Shown: one piece after another, positions 9,554-18,259 of the stretch
Position numbering within the stretch: position 1 is the first letter of the stretch
Layout of the letters: each line of letters opens with the position of its first letter
Assembly (NCBI RefSeq): GCF_023823685.1
Contig: NZ_JAMXBF010000006.1
Span: 372,001-436,000 of the forward strand
Length of the DNA: 64,000 nucleotides
DNA from: Pseudomonas subflava
GTDB taxonomy: Bacteria; Pseudomonadota; Gammaproteobacteria; Pseudomonadales; Pseudomonadaceae
Direction: 5' to 3'
The notes under the pieces: generated by a model
Databases searched by the model: none
Seen by the model: the letters and a program-made list of their open reading frames with translations, nothing else
Told to the model about the DNA's origin: nothing
Made by a program: the position numbers and the translations under genes

Positions 9554-10042
9554 ATGCAATACGTCACTCCCGACTTGTGCGACGCCTACCCGGAACTGGT
9601 CCAGGTAGTCGAGCCGATGTTCGCCAACTTCGGCGGCCGCGACTCCTTCGGCGGTGAGATCGTCACCGTCAAGTGCCATGAGGACAACTCGCTGGTGAAG
9701 TCGCAGGCCGACCAGCCGGGGCAGGGCAAGGTACTGGTGGTGGATGGTGGCGGCTCCCTGCGTCGCGCGTTGCTGGGCGACATGATTGCCGAGAAGGCCG
9801 CGAAGAACGGGTGGGAAGGCATGGTCATCTATGGTTGCGTACGTGACGTGGACGTGCTGGCGCAGACCGATCTGGGCGTGCAGGCCCTGGCCAGCCACCC
9901 GATGAAGACCGACAAGCGCAACATCGGCGACCTCAACGTGGCCGTGACCTTCGGCGGCGTGACCTTCCAGCCGGGCCACTACGTGTATGCCGACAACAAC
10001 GGCATCATCGTGTCGCCCGAACCGCTGAAGATGCCGGAGTAA
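9554..10042 (+). CDS. rraA: RraA family protein (ribonuclease E activity regulator / aldolase-like)
   Basis: A 162-residue protein starting [21 protein letters not shown]. It contains the family core [20 protein letters not shown] and YGCVRDVD. In E. coli RraA binds and inhibits RNase E. The same fold also occurs in 4-hydroxy-4-methyl-2-oxoglutarate aldolases, and the G-GS-R-A-lg-D and R-D motifs here are common to both. A strong ribosome binding site (AAAGGAG, 9541-9547) sits before ATG 9554. It is directly followed, 13 bp later, by cmaX, as at PA1772-PA1773. Confidence 0.9.
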   Translation: MQYVTPDLCDAYPELVQVVEPMFANFGGRDSFGGEIVTVKCHEDNSLVKSQADQPGQGKVLVVDGGGSLRRALLGDMIAEKAAKNGWEGMVIYGCVRDVDVLAQTDLGVQALASHPMKTDKRNIGDLNVAVTFGGVTFQPGHYVYADNNGIIVSPEPLKMPE

Positions 10043-10055
10043 GGCGCACGGCGGG

Positions 10056-11036
10056 ATGTTCGAGAAAAGCAATCTGCATTGGGGGCTGGTGCACGCCTTC
10101 GTCCTCGACGGGCGAGGCGGCGCCCGCAGCCTGGAATGGGACCAGCTTCCTGGGCTGCAGTTGGCGGACCAGGAGAGTCTCTGGCTGCACTGGGATCGCG
10201 GCCACCCCGAGACCCACGACTGGCTGCGTCGGCACAGCGGCCTCAGCGAGTTCAGCTGTGATCTGCTGCTCGAGGAAAACACCCGCCCGCGTCTGCTGAC
10301 ACTGCCGGAGCACGCGCTGCTGCTGTTCCTGCGCGGCGTCAACCTGAACCCTGGCGCAGCACCCGAAGACATGATCTCGCTGCGCATTTTTGCCGATGCC
10401 CGCCGCGTCATTTCCTTGCGCCTGCGTCCGCTGCGCGCCACCGAAGAGCTGATCGCGCTGCTGGAAAAGGGCCAGGGCCCGCGCGACAGCGCGGAGCTGG
10501 TGCAGCAGCTGGCTCATTACATGACCGACCGCGTCGACGGGCTGCTGGAAAAGCTCTCGGAGCAGGTCGAAGGTCAGGAAGAGCGGCTCGACGGCGATGC
10601 GCGTTTCATGCCCGATCATGGTCTGGTGTTGCAGGTACGCCGCCGCGCGGCCGGCCTCCGGCGCTTCCTGTCGCCGCAGCGGGACATCTTCGCCCAGCTG
10701 ACGCGCAACGGTTTCGGCGACGCCGATCAGTGGAACGAGCTGAACAATCGCCTCACCCGTCATCTGGAGGAGCTGGAGATGGTCCGCGAACGGGTAGGGC
10801 TGGTGCTGGAATCCGAGCACCGGCGGATGAGCGAGAAGATGAATCGCGCCATGTACCTGCTCGGTGTCACGACCGTGTTCTTCCTGCCCATGAGTTTTCT
10901 CACCGGCCTGCTCGGCATCAACGTCGGCGGCATTCCCGGTGCGGACAGCAACTACGGTTTCTTTCTGATCTGCGCAATCCTGGCCAGTGTCGGCGCTCTG
11001 CAATGGTGGGTTTTTCGCCGCCTGCGCTGGCTGTAG
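10056..11036 (+). CDS. cmaX: CorA/ZntB-family metal transporter CmaX
   Basis: A 326-residue CorA-superfamily protein with a large cytoplasmic N-terminal funnel domain and two C-terminal transmembrane helices (about 268-290 and 300-320). The loop between them carries GIN-VGGIPG, the ZntB-type variant of the CorA GMN signature, so zinc rather than magnesium transport is likely. The gene order cmaX-crfX-cmpX-sigX-oprF is the one known in P. aeruginosa (PA1773-PA1777), which supports the symbol. Whether it exports or imports zinc is not visible. Confidence 0.88.
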   Translation: MFEKSNLHWGLVHAFVLDGRGGARSLEWDQLPGLQLADQESLWLHWDRGHPETHDWLRRHSGLSEFSCDLLLEENTRPRLLTLPEHALLLFLRGVNLNPGAAPEDMISLRIFADARRVISLRLRPLRATEELIALLEKGQGPRDSAELVQQLAHYMTDRVDGLLEKLSEQVEGQEERLDGDARFMPDHGLVLQVRRRAAGLRRFLSPQRDIFAQLTRNGFGDADQWNELNNRLTRHLEELEMVRERVGLVLESEHRRMSEKMNRAMYLLGVTTVFFLPMSFLTGLLGINVGGIPGADSNYGFFLICAILASVGALQWWVFRRLRWL

Positions 11037-11092
11037 CGTGTGACCCGTGACCCGGTCGCCACGTCTAGGCAACAAATCCGTGCGAGGTACGC

Positions 11093-11332
11093 ATGTACGA
11101 TCCCTTTGAAGAATCCCTGCGCGACTTGTTGAAGTCGTCGCCCGCGGACCACGACGACGATGCAACCCTCGGGCGCGTGCTCAAGACCGCCAACCGCCAG
11201 GTCGGCGTTGGCGACCTGTTCGGCCTGATGGGCCGCGGCCTGGAAGCGCTGATGATCGCCCTCAACAACGGTTCGCCGCACCTGACGCCGGTGTCCCGCT
11301 CCTCCGCCCGTTCTGCAGACAAGGCTGACTGA
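11093..11332 (+). CDS. crfX: conserved small protein CrfX
   Basis: A 79-residue soluble protein (MYDPFEESLRDLLKSSP...) of unknown function. The name comes from the conserved cmaX-crfX-cmpX-sigX cluster of P. aeruginosa (PA1774). It contains a central mildly hydrophobic helix (GDLFGLMGRGLEALMIAL) and a Ser/Arg-rich tail. No catalytic motif is seen. The stop at 11332 is 2 bp before the cmpX start, so the two are almost certainly cotranscribed and possibly functionally linked. Confidence 0.82.
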   Translation: MYDPFEESLRDLLKSSPADHDDDATLGRVLKTANRQVGVGDLFGLMGRGLEALMIALNNGSPHLTPVSRSSARSADKAD

Positions 11333-11334
11333 AT

Positions 11335-12159
11335 ATGGAACTCGATCCCTGGACCCAAGCGCTGGTCGCAGCGATGACCACCCTCTGGAGTAAGATCGCG
11401 GGCTTCATCCCCAATCTGTTCGTCGCCCTGGTCCTCGTGCTGCTCGGCTTCGTGGTGGCCAAGCTGCTCGACACCCTGATCTCCAAGCTGCTGGCAAAGC
11501 TCGGCCTGGATCGCCTGATGGCCGGAACCGGATTGACCAAGCTGATGGCGCGGGTCGGTATCCAGGTGTCGGTCTCGACCCTGATCGGCAAGATCGTCTA
11601 CTGGTTCGTGCTGCTGATCTTCCTGGTCTCGGCCGCCGAATCTCTGGGCCTGCAGCGTGTTTCGGCAACTCTCGATGTGCTTGCCCTGTACCTGCCGAAG
11701 GTGTTCGGCGCGGCCTTGGTGCTGCTCGCCGGCGTGCTTCTGGCGCAGCTGGTCAGCAGTCTGGTACGCGGCGCTGCCGAGGGCGTCGGGCTGGACTATG
11801 CCGCCGGCCTCGGCCGCATCGCGCAGGGCCTGGTGATCATCATCAGCATCTCGGTCGCCATCGGTCAGCTGGAGGTCAAGACCGACCTGCTGAACAACGT
11901 GATCGCCATCGTGCTGATTTCGGTGGGCCTGGCGGTGGCGCTGGCGCTCGGCCTGGGCAGCCGGGAGATTGCCGGGCAGATCCTTGCCGGCATTTATGTG
12001 CGCGAACTCTATGAGGTCGGGCAACAAGTGAAGGTCGGCGAGGTCGAAGGCCAGATCGAGGAAATCGGCACGGTAAAAACCGTTCTGCTGACCGACGAGG
12101 GTGAGCTGGTCTCGGTGGCCAACCGCACCCTGCTCGAACAGCGCGTCAGCAGCCGCTGA
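11335..12159 (+). CDS. cmpX: small-conductance mechanosensitive channel-like protein CmpX
   Basis: A 274-residue inner-membrane protein with MscS-type conserved TM-helix repeats (for example GFIPNLFVALVLVLLGFVVA near residues 21-40 and later YLPKVFGAALVLLAGVLLA). A C-terminal segment, GQQVKVGEVEGQIEEIGTV, corresponds to the MscS beta-domain pore exit. In P. aeruginosa CmpX (PA1775) is linked to membrane homeostasis and SigX activity. It lies between crfX and sigX. Its role as an upstream sensor of envelope tension for SigX is inferred from that context. Confidence 0.88.
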   Translation: MELDPWTQALVAAMTTLWSKIAGFIPNLFVALVLVLLGFVVAKLLDTLISKLLAKLGLDRLMAGTGLTKLMARVGIQVSVSTLIGKIVYWFVLLIFLVSAAESLGLQRVSATLDVLALYLPKVFGAALVLLAGVLLAQLVSSLVRGAAEGVGLDYAAGLGRIAQGLVIIISISVAIGQLEVKTDLLNNVIAIVLISVGLAVALALGLGSREIAGQILAGIYVRELYEVGQQVKVGEVEGQIEEIGTVKTVLLTDEGELVSVANRTLLEQRVSSR

Positions 12160-12188
12160 CACGCCAATCCCTGCTAATGTATGCGACC

Positions 12189-12216
12189 AGCGCCGCCCGC
12201 GTGGCGGGCTGGCGCT
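12189..12216 (+). other. strong hairpin in the cmpX-sigX gap
   Basis: AGCGCC-GCCCGC pairs with GCGGGC-GGCGCT around a very short loop, with a single unpaired base on the right arm. It lies 31 bp before the sigX start and has no T-tract. It may separate cmpX from sigX transcription or shape the sigX leader. Confidence 0.45.
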
Positions 12217-12247
12217 GCCATCTACCTGACTGTCGGCACGAGTCGTT

Positions 12248-12838
12248 TTGAACAAGGCCCAATCGCACCCCACGCGGTACGACCCTCGCGAGCTCTCGGA
12301 TGAAGAGCTGGTGCAGCGTGCTCACGTCGAGTTGTTTCACGTTACCCGCGCGTACGAAGAGCTGATGCGGCGTTACCAACGCACACTGTTCAATGTCTGC
12401 GCGCGCTACCTCGGTAATGATCGCGACGCCGATGACGTGTGCCAGGAAGTGATGCTTAAAGTTCTTTATGGACTGAAAAATTTCGAAGGCAAGTCAAAGT
12501 TCAAGACTTGGCTATATAGCATCACCTATAACGAGTGCATCACCCAGTACCGCAAAGAGCGGCGCAAGCGTCGCCTGCTCGACGCGCTCAGCCTTGACCC
12601 CCTCGAGGAAGCGTCCGACGAGAAGGCGCCGAAGCTCGAAGAAAAGGGCGGTCTGGACCGTTGGCTGATTCACGTCAATCCGATCGACCGGGAAATTCTG
12701 GTTCTGCGTTTCGTGGCTGAACTCGAGTTTCAGGAGATCGCCGACATCATGCACATGGGCCTGAGCGCCACCAAAATGCGCTACAAGCGAGCCCTCGATC
12801 GGCTGCGTGGAAAATTTGTGAATTCTGTTGAAACTTAA
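12248..12838 (+). CDS. sigX: ECF sigma factor SigX
   Basis: A 196-residue ECF-type sigma factor. Region 2 includes YQRTLFNVCARYLGNDRDADDVCQEV and FKTWLYSITYNECI. Region 4 includes IDREILVLRFVAELEFQEIA and MGLSATKMRYKRAL. The start is TTG at 12248, giving MNKAQSHPTRYDPRELSDEEL, which fits the known SigX N-terminus. There is no closer ATG. SigX drives oprF and fatty-acid/membrane genes in Pseudomonas. Lack of an adjacent anti-sigma gene is normal for this locus. Confidence 0.95.
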   Translation: MNKAQSHPTRYDPRELSDEELVQRAHVELFHVTRAYEELMRRYQRTLFNVCARYLGNDRDADDVCQEVMLKVLYGLKNFEGKSKFKTWLYSITYNECITQYRKERRKRRLLDALSLDPLEEASDEKAPKLEEKGGLDRWLIHVNPIDREILVLRFVAELEFQEIADIMHMGLSATKMRYKRALDRLRGKFVNSVET

Positions 12839-12978
12839 TTAGCGCTATCTCGCTCTTAGGCGCAGTGCGTGCGATTTAATCCAATACACGCTGATGTGTA
12901 ATTTGGTTACAATCGCCGCCCTGTTGCCGGGCCACTCGGCCAGACAACACATAATCGTCTTTAGATGGGGATTTACGG
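12839..12978 (+). promoter_or_regulatory. oprF promoter/leader region
   Basis: A 140-bp sigX-oprF gap, visibly more AT-rich than its surroundings. TACAAT at 12908-12913 resembles a sigma70 -10, with only a poor -35 upstream. A SigX-dependent oprF promoter is expected from P. aeruginosa, but I cannot assign its elements with confidence. GGGGA at 12966-12970 is the likely ribosome binding site. Confidence 0.4.
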
Positions 12979-13944
12979 ATGAAACTGAAAAATACCTTGG
13001 GCGCCGTCATCGGTAGTCTGGTTGCCGCCACTTCGCTGAATGCACTGGCTCAAGGCCAGGGCGCCGTAGAAATCGAAGGCTTCGTCAAGAAGCAGTACTT
13101 TGATGAAGCTCGTGACTTCAAGAACGATGGCAACCTGTTCGGTGGCTCCATTGGTTACTTCCTGACCGATGATGTCGAACTGCGCCTGGGTTACGACGAA
13201 GTGCACAATGCTCGTGCCGAAGACGGCCGCAACATCAAGGGCTCCAACACCGCCCTGGATGCTCTGTACCACTTCAACTCTTCGGGCGACAGCCTGCGTC
13301 CGTACATCTCCGCCGGTTTCTCCGACCAGAGCATCGGTCAGAATGGCCGTAGCGGTCGCAACGGTTCCACCTTCGCCAACCTGGGCGGCGGTGCCAAGTA
13401 CTACTTCACCGAGAACTTCTACGCCCGCGCTGGTGTTGAAGCTCAGTACAACATCGATCAGGGTGACACCGAGTGGGCCCCGAGCGTTGGTATCGGCCTG
13501 AACTTCGGTGGCGGCTCCAAGCCGGCCCCGGTCGCCGAGCCGGTTGCCGAAGTCGTTCAGGAAGAAGTGGCTCCGACTCCGGAACCCGCCGAGAACGTTC
13601 GCGTCGAGCTGGACGTGAAATTCGACTTCGACAAGTCGGTGGTCAAGGAAGAAAGCTACGGTGACATCAAGAACCTGGCCGACTTCATGAACCAGTACCC
13701 GCAGACCAACACCACCGTTGAAGGCCACACCGACTCCGTCGGTACCGACGCCTACAACCAGAAGCTGTCCGAGCGTCGTGCCAACGCCGTTCGCGAAGTG
13801 CTGGTCAACCAGTACGGTGTAGGTTCCGAGCGCGTGGGCTCCGTCGGTTACGGCGAGTCCCAGCCGGTTGCCGACAACGCCACCGAAGCCGGTCGCGCCG
13901 TCAACCGTCGCGTAGAAGCCGAAGTGGAAGCCCAGGCCCAGTAA
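12979..13944 (+). CDS. oprF: major outer-membrane porin OprF
   Basis: A 321-residue porin and cell-wall anchor. It has a signal peptide (MKLKNTLGAVIGSLVAATSLNALA), an eight-stranded OmpA-like beta-barrel to about residue 160, a Pro/Ala/Val/Glu-rich linker (about 176-205), and a peptidoglycan-binding OmpA domain with VKFDFDKS and VEGHTDSVGTDAYNQKLSERRA. The protein contains no cysteine, so the four-Cys loop between barrel and OmpA domain of P. aeruginosa OprF is missing. Codon use is strongly biased, as expected for a very abundant protein. It is downstream of its regulator sigX and ends at a strong terminator. Confidence 0.97.
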   Translation: MKLKNTLGAVIGSLVAATSLNALAQGQGAVEIEGFVKKQYFDEARDFKNDGNLFGGSIGYFLTDDVELRLGYDEVHNARAEDGRNIKGSNTALDALYHFNSSGDSLRPYISAGFSDQSIGQNGRSGRNGSTFANLGGGAKYYFTENFYARAGVEAQYNIDQGDTEWAPSVGIGLNFGGGSKPAPVAEPVAEVVQEEVAPTPEPAENVRVELDVKFDFDKSVVKEESYGDIKNLADFMNQYPQTNTTVEGHTDSVGTDAYNQKLSERRANAVREVLVNQYGVGSERVGSVGYGESQPVADNATEAGRAVNRRVEAEVEAQAQ

Positions 13945-13962
13945 TCGGGCTCTGAGTGACGA

Positions 13963-13988
13963 AAAACCCGGCCTCGGCCGGGTTTTTT
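13963..13988 (+). terminator. intrinsic terminator of oprF
   Basis: AAAACCCGGCC and GGCCGGGTTTT pair around a two-base loop centre, and the right arm extends into a T-tract. It lies 19 bp after the oprF stop. Confidence 0.92.
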
Positions 13989-14097
13989 GTATTCGCGGAG
14001 GGCCCGGATCGCAAGGGCGTTCCTGCCTCGCATTGTAAGGCCGCGGTCGCGTGTTTAGACTGCGCGGCAGACCCGTTTCGCAGTACCAAGGATTGTC

Positions 14098-14937
14098 ATG
14101 ATCAAGAAATGTCTGTTCCCGGCTGCCGGTTATGGCACCCGCTTCCTACCGGCCACCAAGGCCATGCCCAAGGAAATGCTGCCCGTGGTCAACAAGCCGT
14201 TGATCCAGTACGGCGTCGAGGAAGCCCTCGAAGCGGGACTGAGCGAAATCGCCATGGTGACCGGCCGCGGCAAGCGCGCCCTGGAGGACCATTTCGACAT
14301 CAGCTACGAGCTGGAACACCAGATCCAGGGTACCGACAAGGAGAAGTACCTGGTCGGCATCCGTCGCCTGATCGACGAGTGCACCTTCTCCTACACCCGC
14401 CAGATCGAGATGAAGGGCCTGGGCCACGCCATCCTCAGCGGCCGTCCGCTGATCGGCGACGAGCCGTTCGCCGTGGTGCTGGCCGACGACCTGTGCTTCA
14501 ACCTCGAAGGTGACGGCGTGCTGCAGCAGATGGTCAAGCTGTACAACCAGTTCCGCTGCTCGATCGTGGCCATCCAGGAAGTGCCGCCGGAAGAGACTTC
14601 CAAGTACGGCGTGATCGCCGGCGAGATGATCCGCGACGACATCTTCCGCGTGAACAACATGGTCGAAAAGCCGAAGCCGGAGGATGCGCCGTCGAACCTG
14701 GCGATCATAGGCCGCTACATCCTCACCCCGGACATCTTCGACCTGATCGAGAAGACCGAGCCGGGCAAGGGTGGCGAGATCCAGATCACCGACGCGCTGA
14801 TGAAGCAGGCCCGCGATGGCTGCGTGATCGCCTACAAGTTCAAGGGCAAGCGCTTCGACTGCGGTGGCGCCGAGGGTTACATCGAAGCCACCAACTTCTG
14901 CTACGAGAACCTGTACAAGACCGGCAAGGCCTACTGA
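14098..14937 (+). CDS. galU: UTP-glucose-1-phosphate uridylyltransferase
   Basis: A 279-residue nucleotidyltransferase that makes UDP-glucose for LPS, exopolysaccharide and trehalose-type metabolism. The N-terminal binding motif FPAAGYGTRFLPATKAMPKE, the uridine-binding EMKGLGHAI segment and VLADDLCF are all present, and the length equals the family norm. ATG 14098 follows a plausible ribosome binding site (CAAGGA). A terminator follows immediately. The galU-VOC-gor order matches PA2023-PA2025. Confidence 0.96.
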   Translation: MIKKCLFPAAGYGTRFLPATKAMPKEMLPVVNKPLIQYGVEEALEAGLSEIAMVTGRGKRALEDHFDISYELEHQIQGTDKEKYLVGIRRLIDECTFSYTRQIEMKGLGHAILSGRPLIGDEPFAVVLADDLCFNLEGDGVLQQMVKLYNQFRCSIVAIQEVPPEETSKYGVIAGEMIRDDIFRVNNMVEKPKPEDAPSNLAIIGRYILTPDIFDLIEKTEPGKGGEIQITDALMKQARDGCVIAYKFKGKRFDCGGAEGYIEATNFCYENLYKTGKAY

Positions 14938-14956
14938 CAGGTCTGCCGCCAGAAAG

Positions 14957-14978
14957 AGCCACCTTCGGGTGGCTTTTT
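14957..14978 (+). terminator. intrinsic terminator of galU
   Basis: AGCCACC - TTCG - GGTGGCT followed by TTTT, 19 bp after the galU stop. It lies between galU and the convergent VOC gene and may serve both. Confidence 0.9.
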
Positions 14979-14983
14979 CGTTC

Positions 14984-15406
14984 TCAGGGAATGGGCATCG
15001 CCTCCGAGCCCGGACCCAGCGGCTGGCCGTAGCTGAACTCGACGTAGTGGCCGGCCGGATCGCGCAGACCGCAGTAGTAACCGACCGGGTAGGGCTCGTC
15101 GCGTGGCGCCCAGATCAGGCAGCCGCGCTCGGCGGCGCGGGCGGCGAGCGCATCGACGGCCTCGCGACTCTCCAGGGCGAAGCCGAAATGGCTGTAATCG
15201 TCGCTGGCAAGTTTCCGGTCGACGCCGCCCGGCATGATCACGAAGATGAAGTCATGCTCCTTGCCCGGCTCGGCCATCCAGACGATCTTCGAGCCCTTGC
15301 CGGCGCGTTCGTGGATCACCTGCATGCCGCAGAACTCGCGATAGAAGTCCACACAGGGCTGCAGCTGCGGCACATGCAGGGCGATGTGGGTGAGGCTGGG
15401 GCGCAT
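14984..15406 (-). CDS. VOC-family (glyoxalase/dioxygenase-fold) protein
   Basis: A 140-residue vicinal-oxygen-chelate protein starting [22 protein letters not shown]. Repeated beta-alpha-beta-beta-beta units are visible. Metal-ligand candidates are the His of THIALHV, the His of YSHFGFAL (central) and the Glu of HYVEFSYG near the end. The family covers glyoxalase I, fosfomycin resistance and ring-cleavage enzymes. The reaction here is unknown. The position between galU and gor is conserved in P. aeruginosa (PA2024). It is divergent from gor with a 94-bp gap. A longer in-frame extension overlaps gor and was discarded. Confidence 0.82.
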   Translation of the reverse strand: MRPSLTHIALHVPQLQPCVDFYREFCGMQVIHERAGKGSKIVWMAEPGKEHDFIFVIMPGGVDRKLASDDYSHFGFALESREAVDALAARAAERGCLIWAPRDEPYPVGYYCGLRDPAGHYVEFSYGQPLGPGSEAMPIP

Positions 15407-15500
15407 GAGGTACCTCCCGGTTTCGATCGTGGAGCAGGGCGAGCATACACGCAGGGCGGCGAGCTCTCCGGTATGCTGGGCGCCTGCAAGGAGAACTGCC

Positions 15501-16856
15501 ATGTCCTATGACTTCGACCTGTTCGTGATCGGCGCCGGTTCCGGCGGCGTGCGTGCCGCCCGTTTCGCCGCGGGCTTCGGCGCCAAGGTGGCGGTGGCCG
15601 AGAGCCGCTATCTGGGGGGTACCTGTGTCAACGTCGGCTGTGTGCCGAAGAAGCTGCTGGTCCACGGCGCCCATTTCCACGAGGACTTCGAGCACGCTGC
15701 GGGCTTTGGCTGGAGCACCGGCGAGCCGAGCTTCGACTGGCCGACGCTGATCGCCAACAAGAACCGCGAGATCCAGCGCCTCAACGGCATCTACCGCAAC
15801 CTGCTGGTGAACAGTGGCGTAACGCTGCTGGAAGGCCACGCCAGGCTGCTCGGCCCGCACGAGGTCGAGGTGGACGGCCAGCGCTACCGTGCCGAGCGCA
15901 TCCTCATCGCCACCGGCGGCTGGCCGCAGGTGCCGGACATTCCCGGCAAGGAGCTGGCGATCACCTCCAACGAGGCCTTCTTCCTCAAACAGCTGCCCAA
16001 GCGCGTGCTGGTGGTGGGCGGCGGCTACATCGCCGTCGAGTTCGCCTCGATCTTCCACGGCCTGGGTGCGCAGACCTCGCTGCTGTATCGCAAGGACCTG
16101 TTCCTGCGAGGCTTCGACGGCGCGGTGCGCAGGCATCTGAAGGAAGAGCTGGAGAAGAAGGGCCTGGACCTGCAGTTCAACAGCGACATCGCGCGCATCG
16201 AGCGCCAAGACGACGGCAGCCTGCTGGCGACGCTCAAGGACGGCCGCGCGCTGGCCGCCGACTGCGTGTTCTACGCCACCGGCCGGAGGCCGATGCTGGA
16301 CAATCTGGGCCTGGAAAACACCGGTGTGACCCTGACCAATAAGGGCTTCATCGAGGTCGACGACCAGTTCGAGACCCGCGAACCTTCGATCCTGGCCTTG
16401 GGCGACGTGATCGGCCGCGTCCAGCTCACCCCCGTGGCGCTGGCCGAGGGCATGGCGGTCGCGCGACGCCTGTTCAAGCCGGACGAGTATCGCCCGCTGG
16501 ATTACGACCTGATTCCCACGGCGGTCTTCAGCCTGCCGAATATCGCCACCGTCGGCCTCAGCGAGGAGCAGGCGCGGCAACAGGGCCACCAGGTGGAGGT
16601 CTTCGAGAGCCGCTTCCGGCCGATGAAGCTGACCCTCACCGACGACCAGGAGCGCACCCTGATGAAGCTGGTGGTGGACGCCAACGACGACCGGGTGCTG
16701 GGCTGCCACATGGTCGGGCCGGAATCGGGCGAGATCATCCAGGGCCTGGCCGTGGCGCTGAAGGCGGGCGCGACCAAGCGCATCTTCGACGAGACCCTGG
16801 GCATTCATCCGACCGCCGCGGAAGAGTTCGTCACCCTGCGTACGCCAGTCGCCTGA
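15501..16856 (+). CDS. gor: glutathione-disulfide reductase
   Basis: A 451-residue flavoprotein disulfide reductase. It has an FAD-binding motif near the N-terminus ([15 protein letters not shown]), the redox-active [13 protein letters not shown] (Cys42 and Cys47), an NADPH-binding Rossmann segment [12 protein letters not shown], and the C-terminal dimer-interface active-site [14 protein letters not shown] with the catalytic His-Glu pair. It reduces GSSG with NADPH in the cytoplasm. AAGGAG lies upstream of ATG 15501. Its partner in synteny is galU/VOC. Confidence 0.96.
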   Translation: MSYDFDLFVIGAGSGGVRAARFAAGFGAKVAVAESRYLGGTCVNVGCVPKKLLVHGAHFHEDFEHAAGFGWSTGEPSFDWPTLIANKNREIQRLNGIYRNLLVNSGVTLLEGHARLLGPHEVEVDGQRYRAERILIATGGWPQVPDIPGKELAITSNEAFFLKQLPKRVLVVGGGYIAVEFASIFHGLGAQTSLLYRKDLFLRGFDGAVRRHLKEELEKKGLDLQFNSDIARIERQDDGSLLATLKDGRALAADCVFYATGRRPMLDNLGLENTGVTLTNKGFIEVDDQFETREPSILALGDVIGRVQLTPVALAEGMAVARRLFKPDEYRPLDYDLIPTAVFSLPNIATVGLSEEQARQQGHQVEVFESRFRPMKLTLTDDQERTLMKLVVDANDDRVLGCHMVGPESGEIIQGLAVALKAGATKRIFDETLGIHPTAAEEFVTLRTPVA

Positions 16857-16864
16857 TGCCGCCG

Positions 16865-16898
16865 TGGCGGGGCTGAGGTAAACTCCGCGGCCCCGCCA
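16865..16898 (+). other. perfect 9-bp inverted repeat after gor
   Basis: TGGCGGGGC (16865-16873) and GCCCCGCCA (16890-16898) flank 16 bases that include TAAACT, a possible -10 for the next gene. There is no T-tract. It could be a gor 3' hairpin or a regulatory element for the downstream channel gene. Confidence 0.45.
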
Positions 16899-16915
16899 AT
16901 CCTGCGACCGTGACC

Positions 16916-17539
16916 ATGCAGCAACTCTTCTATCTTGCCGACCTGTTCGGCGTCGCCGTTTTCGCCATCACCGGCGCGCTGATGGCCGGACGCAAATCCA
17001 TGGACCTGTTCGGCGTGTTGGTCATCGCCGTGATCACCGCCCTCGGAGGCGGCACCCTGCGCGACCTCATCCTGGACAATCATCCGGTCAGCTGGATTCG
17101 TAACGACACCTATATCCTGCTCGCCTCCGCGGCGGCCGTCGGCACCGTGCTCTGGGTGCGCCTGACCCAGCCCATTCACGAACGCGGCCTGTTGATCGCC
17201 GACGCCTTCGGCCTGGCGGTGTTCACCGTGATCGGCACCGAGGTGGCGCTGCAGCACAACGTCCCGTACAGCACCGCGGTGATCATGGGCGTGATGACCG
17301 GCGTGGCCGGCGGGGTGATGCGCGACGTGATCTGCAACGAGATCCCGCTGATCTTCCAGAAGGAGATCTACGCCACCGCCTGTATCCTCGGCTCGCTGGT
17401 GTTCATCGCCCTGCGCGAACTGCAGACGCCGCATTGGCTGGACACCGGCATCGCCATGTTGACCGTGTTGCTGACGCGCCTGGCCGCCATCCGCTGGCAC
17501 CTGTCGCTGCCGCGCTTCCACCTGCTGGACCGCGACTGA
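16916..17539 (+). CDS. TRIC-like cation channel (UPF0126 family)
   Basis: A 207-residue membrane protein with about seven hydrophobic helices in two repeated halves. Each half carries the family G-G-G-x-x-R-D motif: LGGGTLRDLILD (residues about 43-54) and AGGVMRDVICNEIPLI later. These are the UPF0126/YicG proteins, relatives of eukaryotic TRIC channels, forming trimeric K+-permeable pores. ATG 16916 is used. GTG 16910 would add two residues. It is probably its own transcription unit. The physiological ion flux is unknown. Confidence 0.85.
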   Translation: MQQLFYLADLFGVAVFAITGALMAGRKSMDLFGVLVIAVITALGGGTLRDLILDNHPVSWIRNDTYILLASAAAVGTVLWVRLTQPIHERGLLIADAFGLAVFTVIGTEVALQHNVPYSTAVIMGVMTGVAGGVMRDVICNEIPLIFQKEIYATACILGSLVFIALRELQTPHWLDTGIAMLTVLLTRLAAIRWHLSLPRFHLLDRD

Positions 17540-17617
17540 CCGAGCGTTGGCCTTTCGCCGGTCACTGGCGCTAATCTGCGTTGTCCAACTCGAGCATTAG
17601 CCGACGCGAGGTACGGG

Positions 17618-18259
17618 ATGACTCAATCGCTGCCGCCACTGGAAGAGCTGATCGCCTGCCATGAGTGCGATCTGCTGATGCGTCACCCGCGCGTCGGCCT
17701 TGAGCAGAAGGCCTGCTGCCCGCGCTGTGGCTTCGAGCTGGTCACCCACCGCTCGCACATGCGCCGTCGTTCCCTGGCCCTGGTGCTGACCGCGCTCATC
17801 CTGTTCGTGCCGGCCAATTTCCTGCCCATCATCAGCCTCAATCTGCTCGGCCAGAACGCCGTGGATACGGTCTGGAGCGGGGTGCTGGGACTGTACAACG
17901 CGGGCATGGAGGGCATCGCCCTGGTAGTGCTGCTGTGCAGCATGTTGGTGCCGCTGATGAAGCTGCTGTGCCAGCTGTTCGTCCTGCTGGCGATGCCATA
18001 CGCCGAGCTGCGCCCTGCAGCCTGCTATTGGTACCGGGTCTACCACCACATGCGCGAGTGGGGAATGCTTGAGGTCTATCTGTTCGGCATCCTGGTGTCG
18101 GCGGTCAAGCTGCTGGACATGGCCGAGCTGCATCTGGGCGTGGGCCTGGGCTGCTTCGTCGCGCTGATGCTCACCCAGGTGTGGCTGGAGGTCACCATGT
18201 CGCCGCACCAGGTGTGGGACGCCCTGAGCGAGAAGGAGGACGGCCATGCGCGCACTTGA
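17618..18259 (+). CDS. PqiA-family membrane protein, first half
   Basis: A 213-residue inner-membrane protein. An N-terminal zinc-ribbon-like part has C-x2-C motifs (ACHECDLL and CCPRCG) and is followed by four hydrophobic helices. It corresponds to one domain of the two-domain PqiA/LetA proteins, which work with MCE proteins (PqiB/LetB) in lipid trafficking across the envelope. Its stop overlaps the start of the second PqiA-like gene by 14 bp. No MCE gene follows, which is unusual. Ribosome binding site GAGGTACGGG. Confidence 0.82.
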   Translation: MTQSLPPLEELIACHECDLLMRHPRVGLEQKACCPRCGFELVTHRSHMRRRSLALVLTALILFVPANFLPIISLNLLGQNAVDTVWSGVLGLYNAGMEGIALVVLLCSMLVPLMKLLCQLFVLLAMPYAELRPAACYWYRVYHHMREWGMLEVYLFGILVSAVKLLDMAELHLGVGLGCFVALMLTQVWLEVTMSPHQVWDALSEKEDGHART

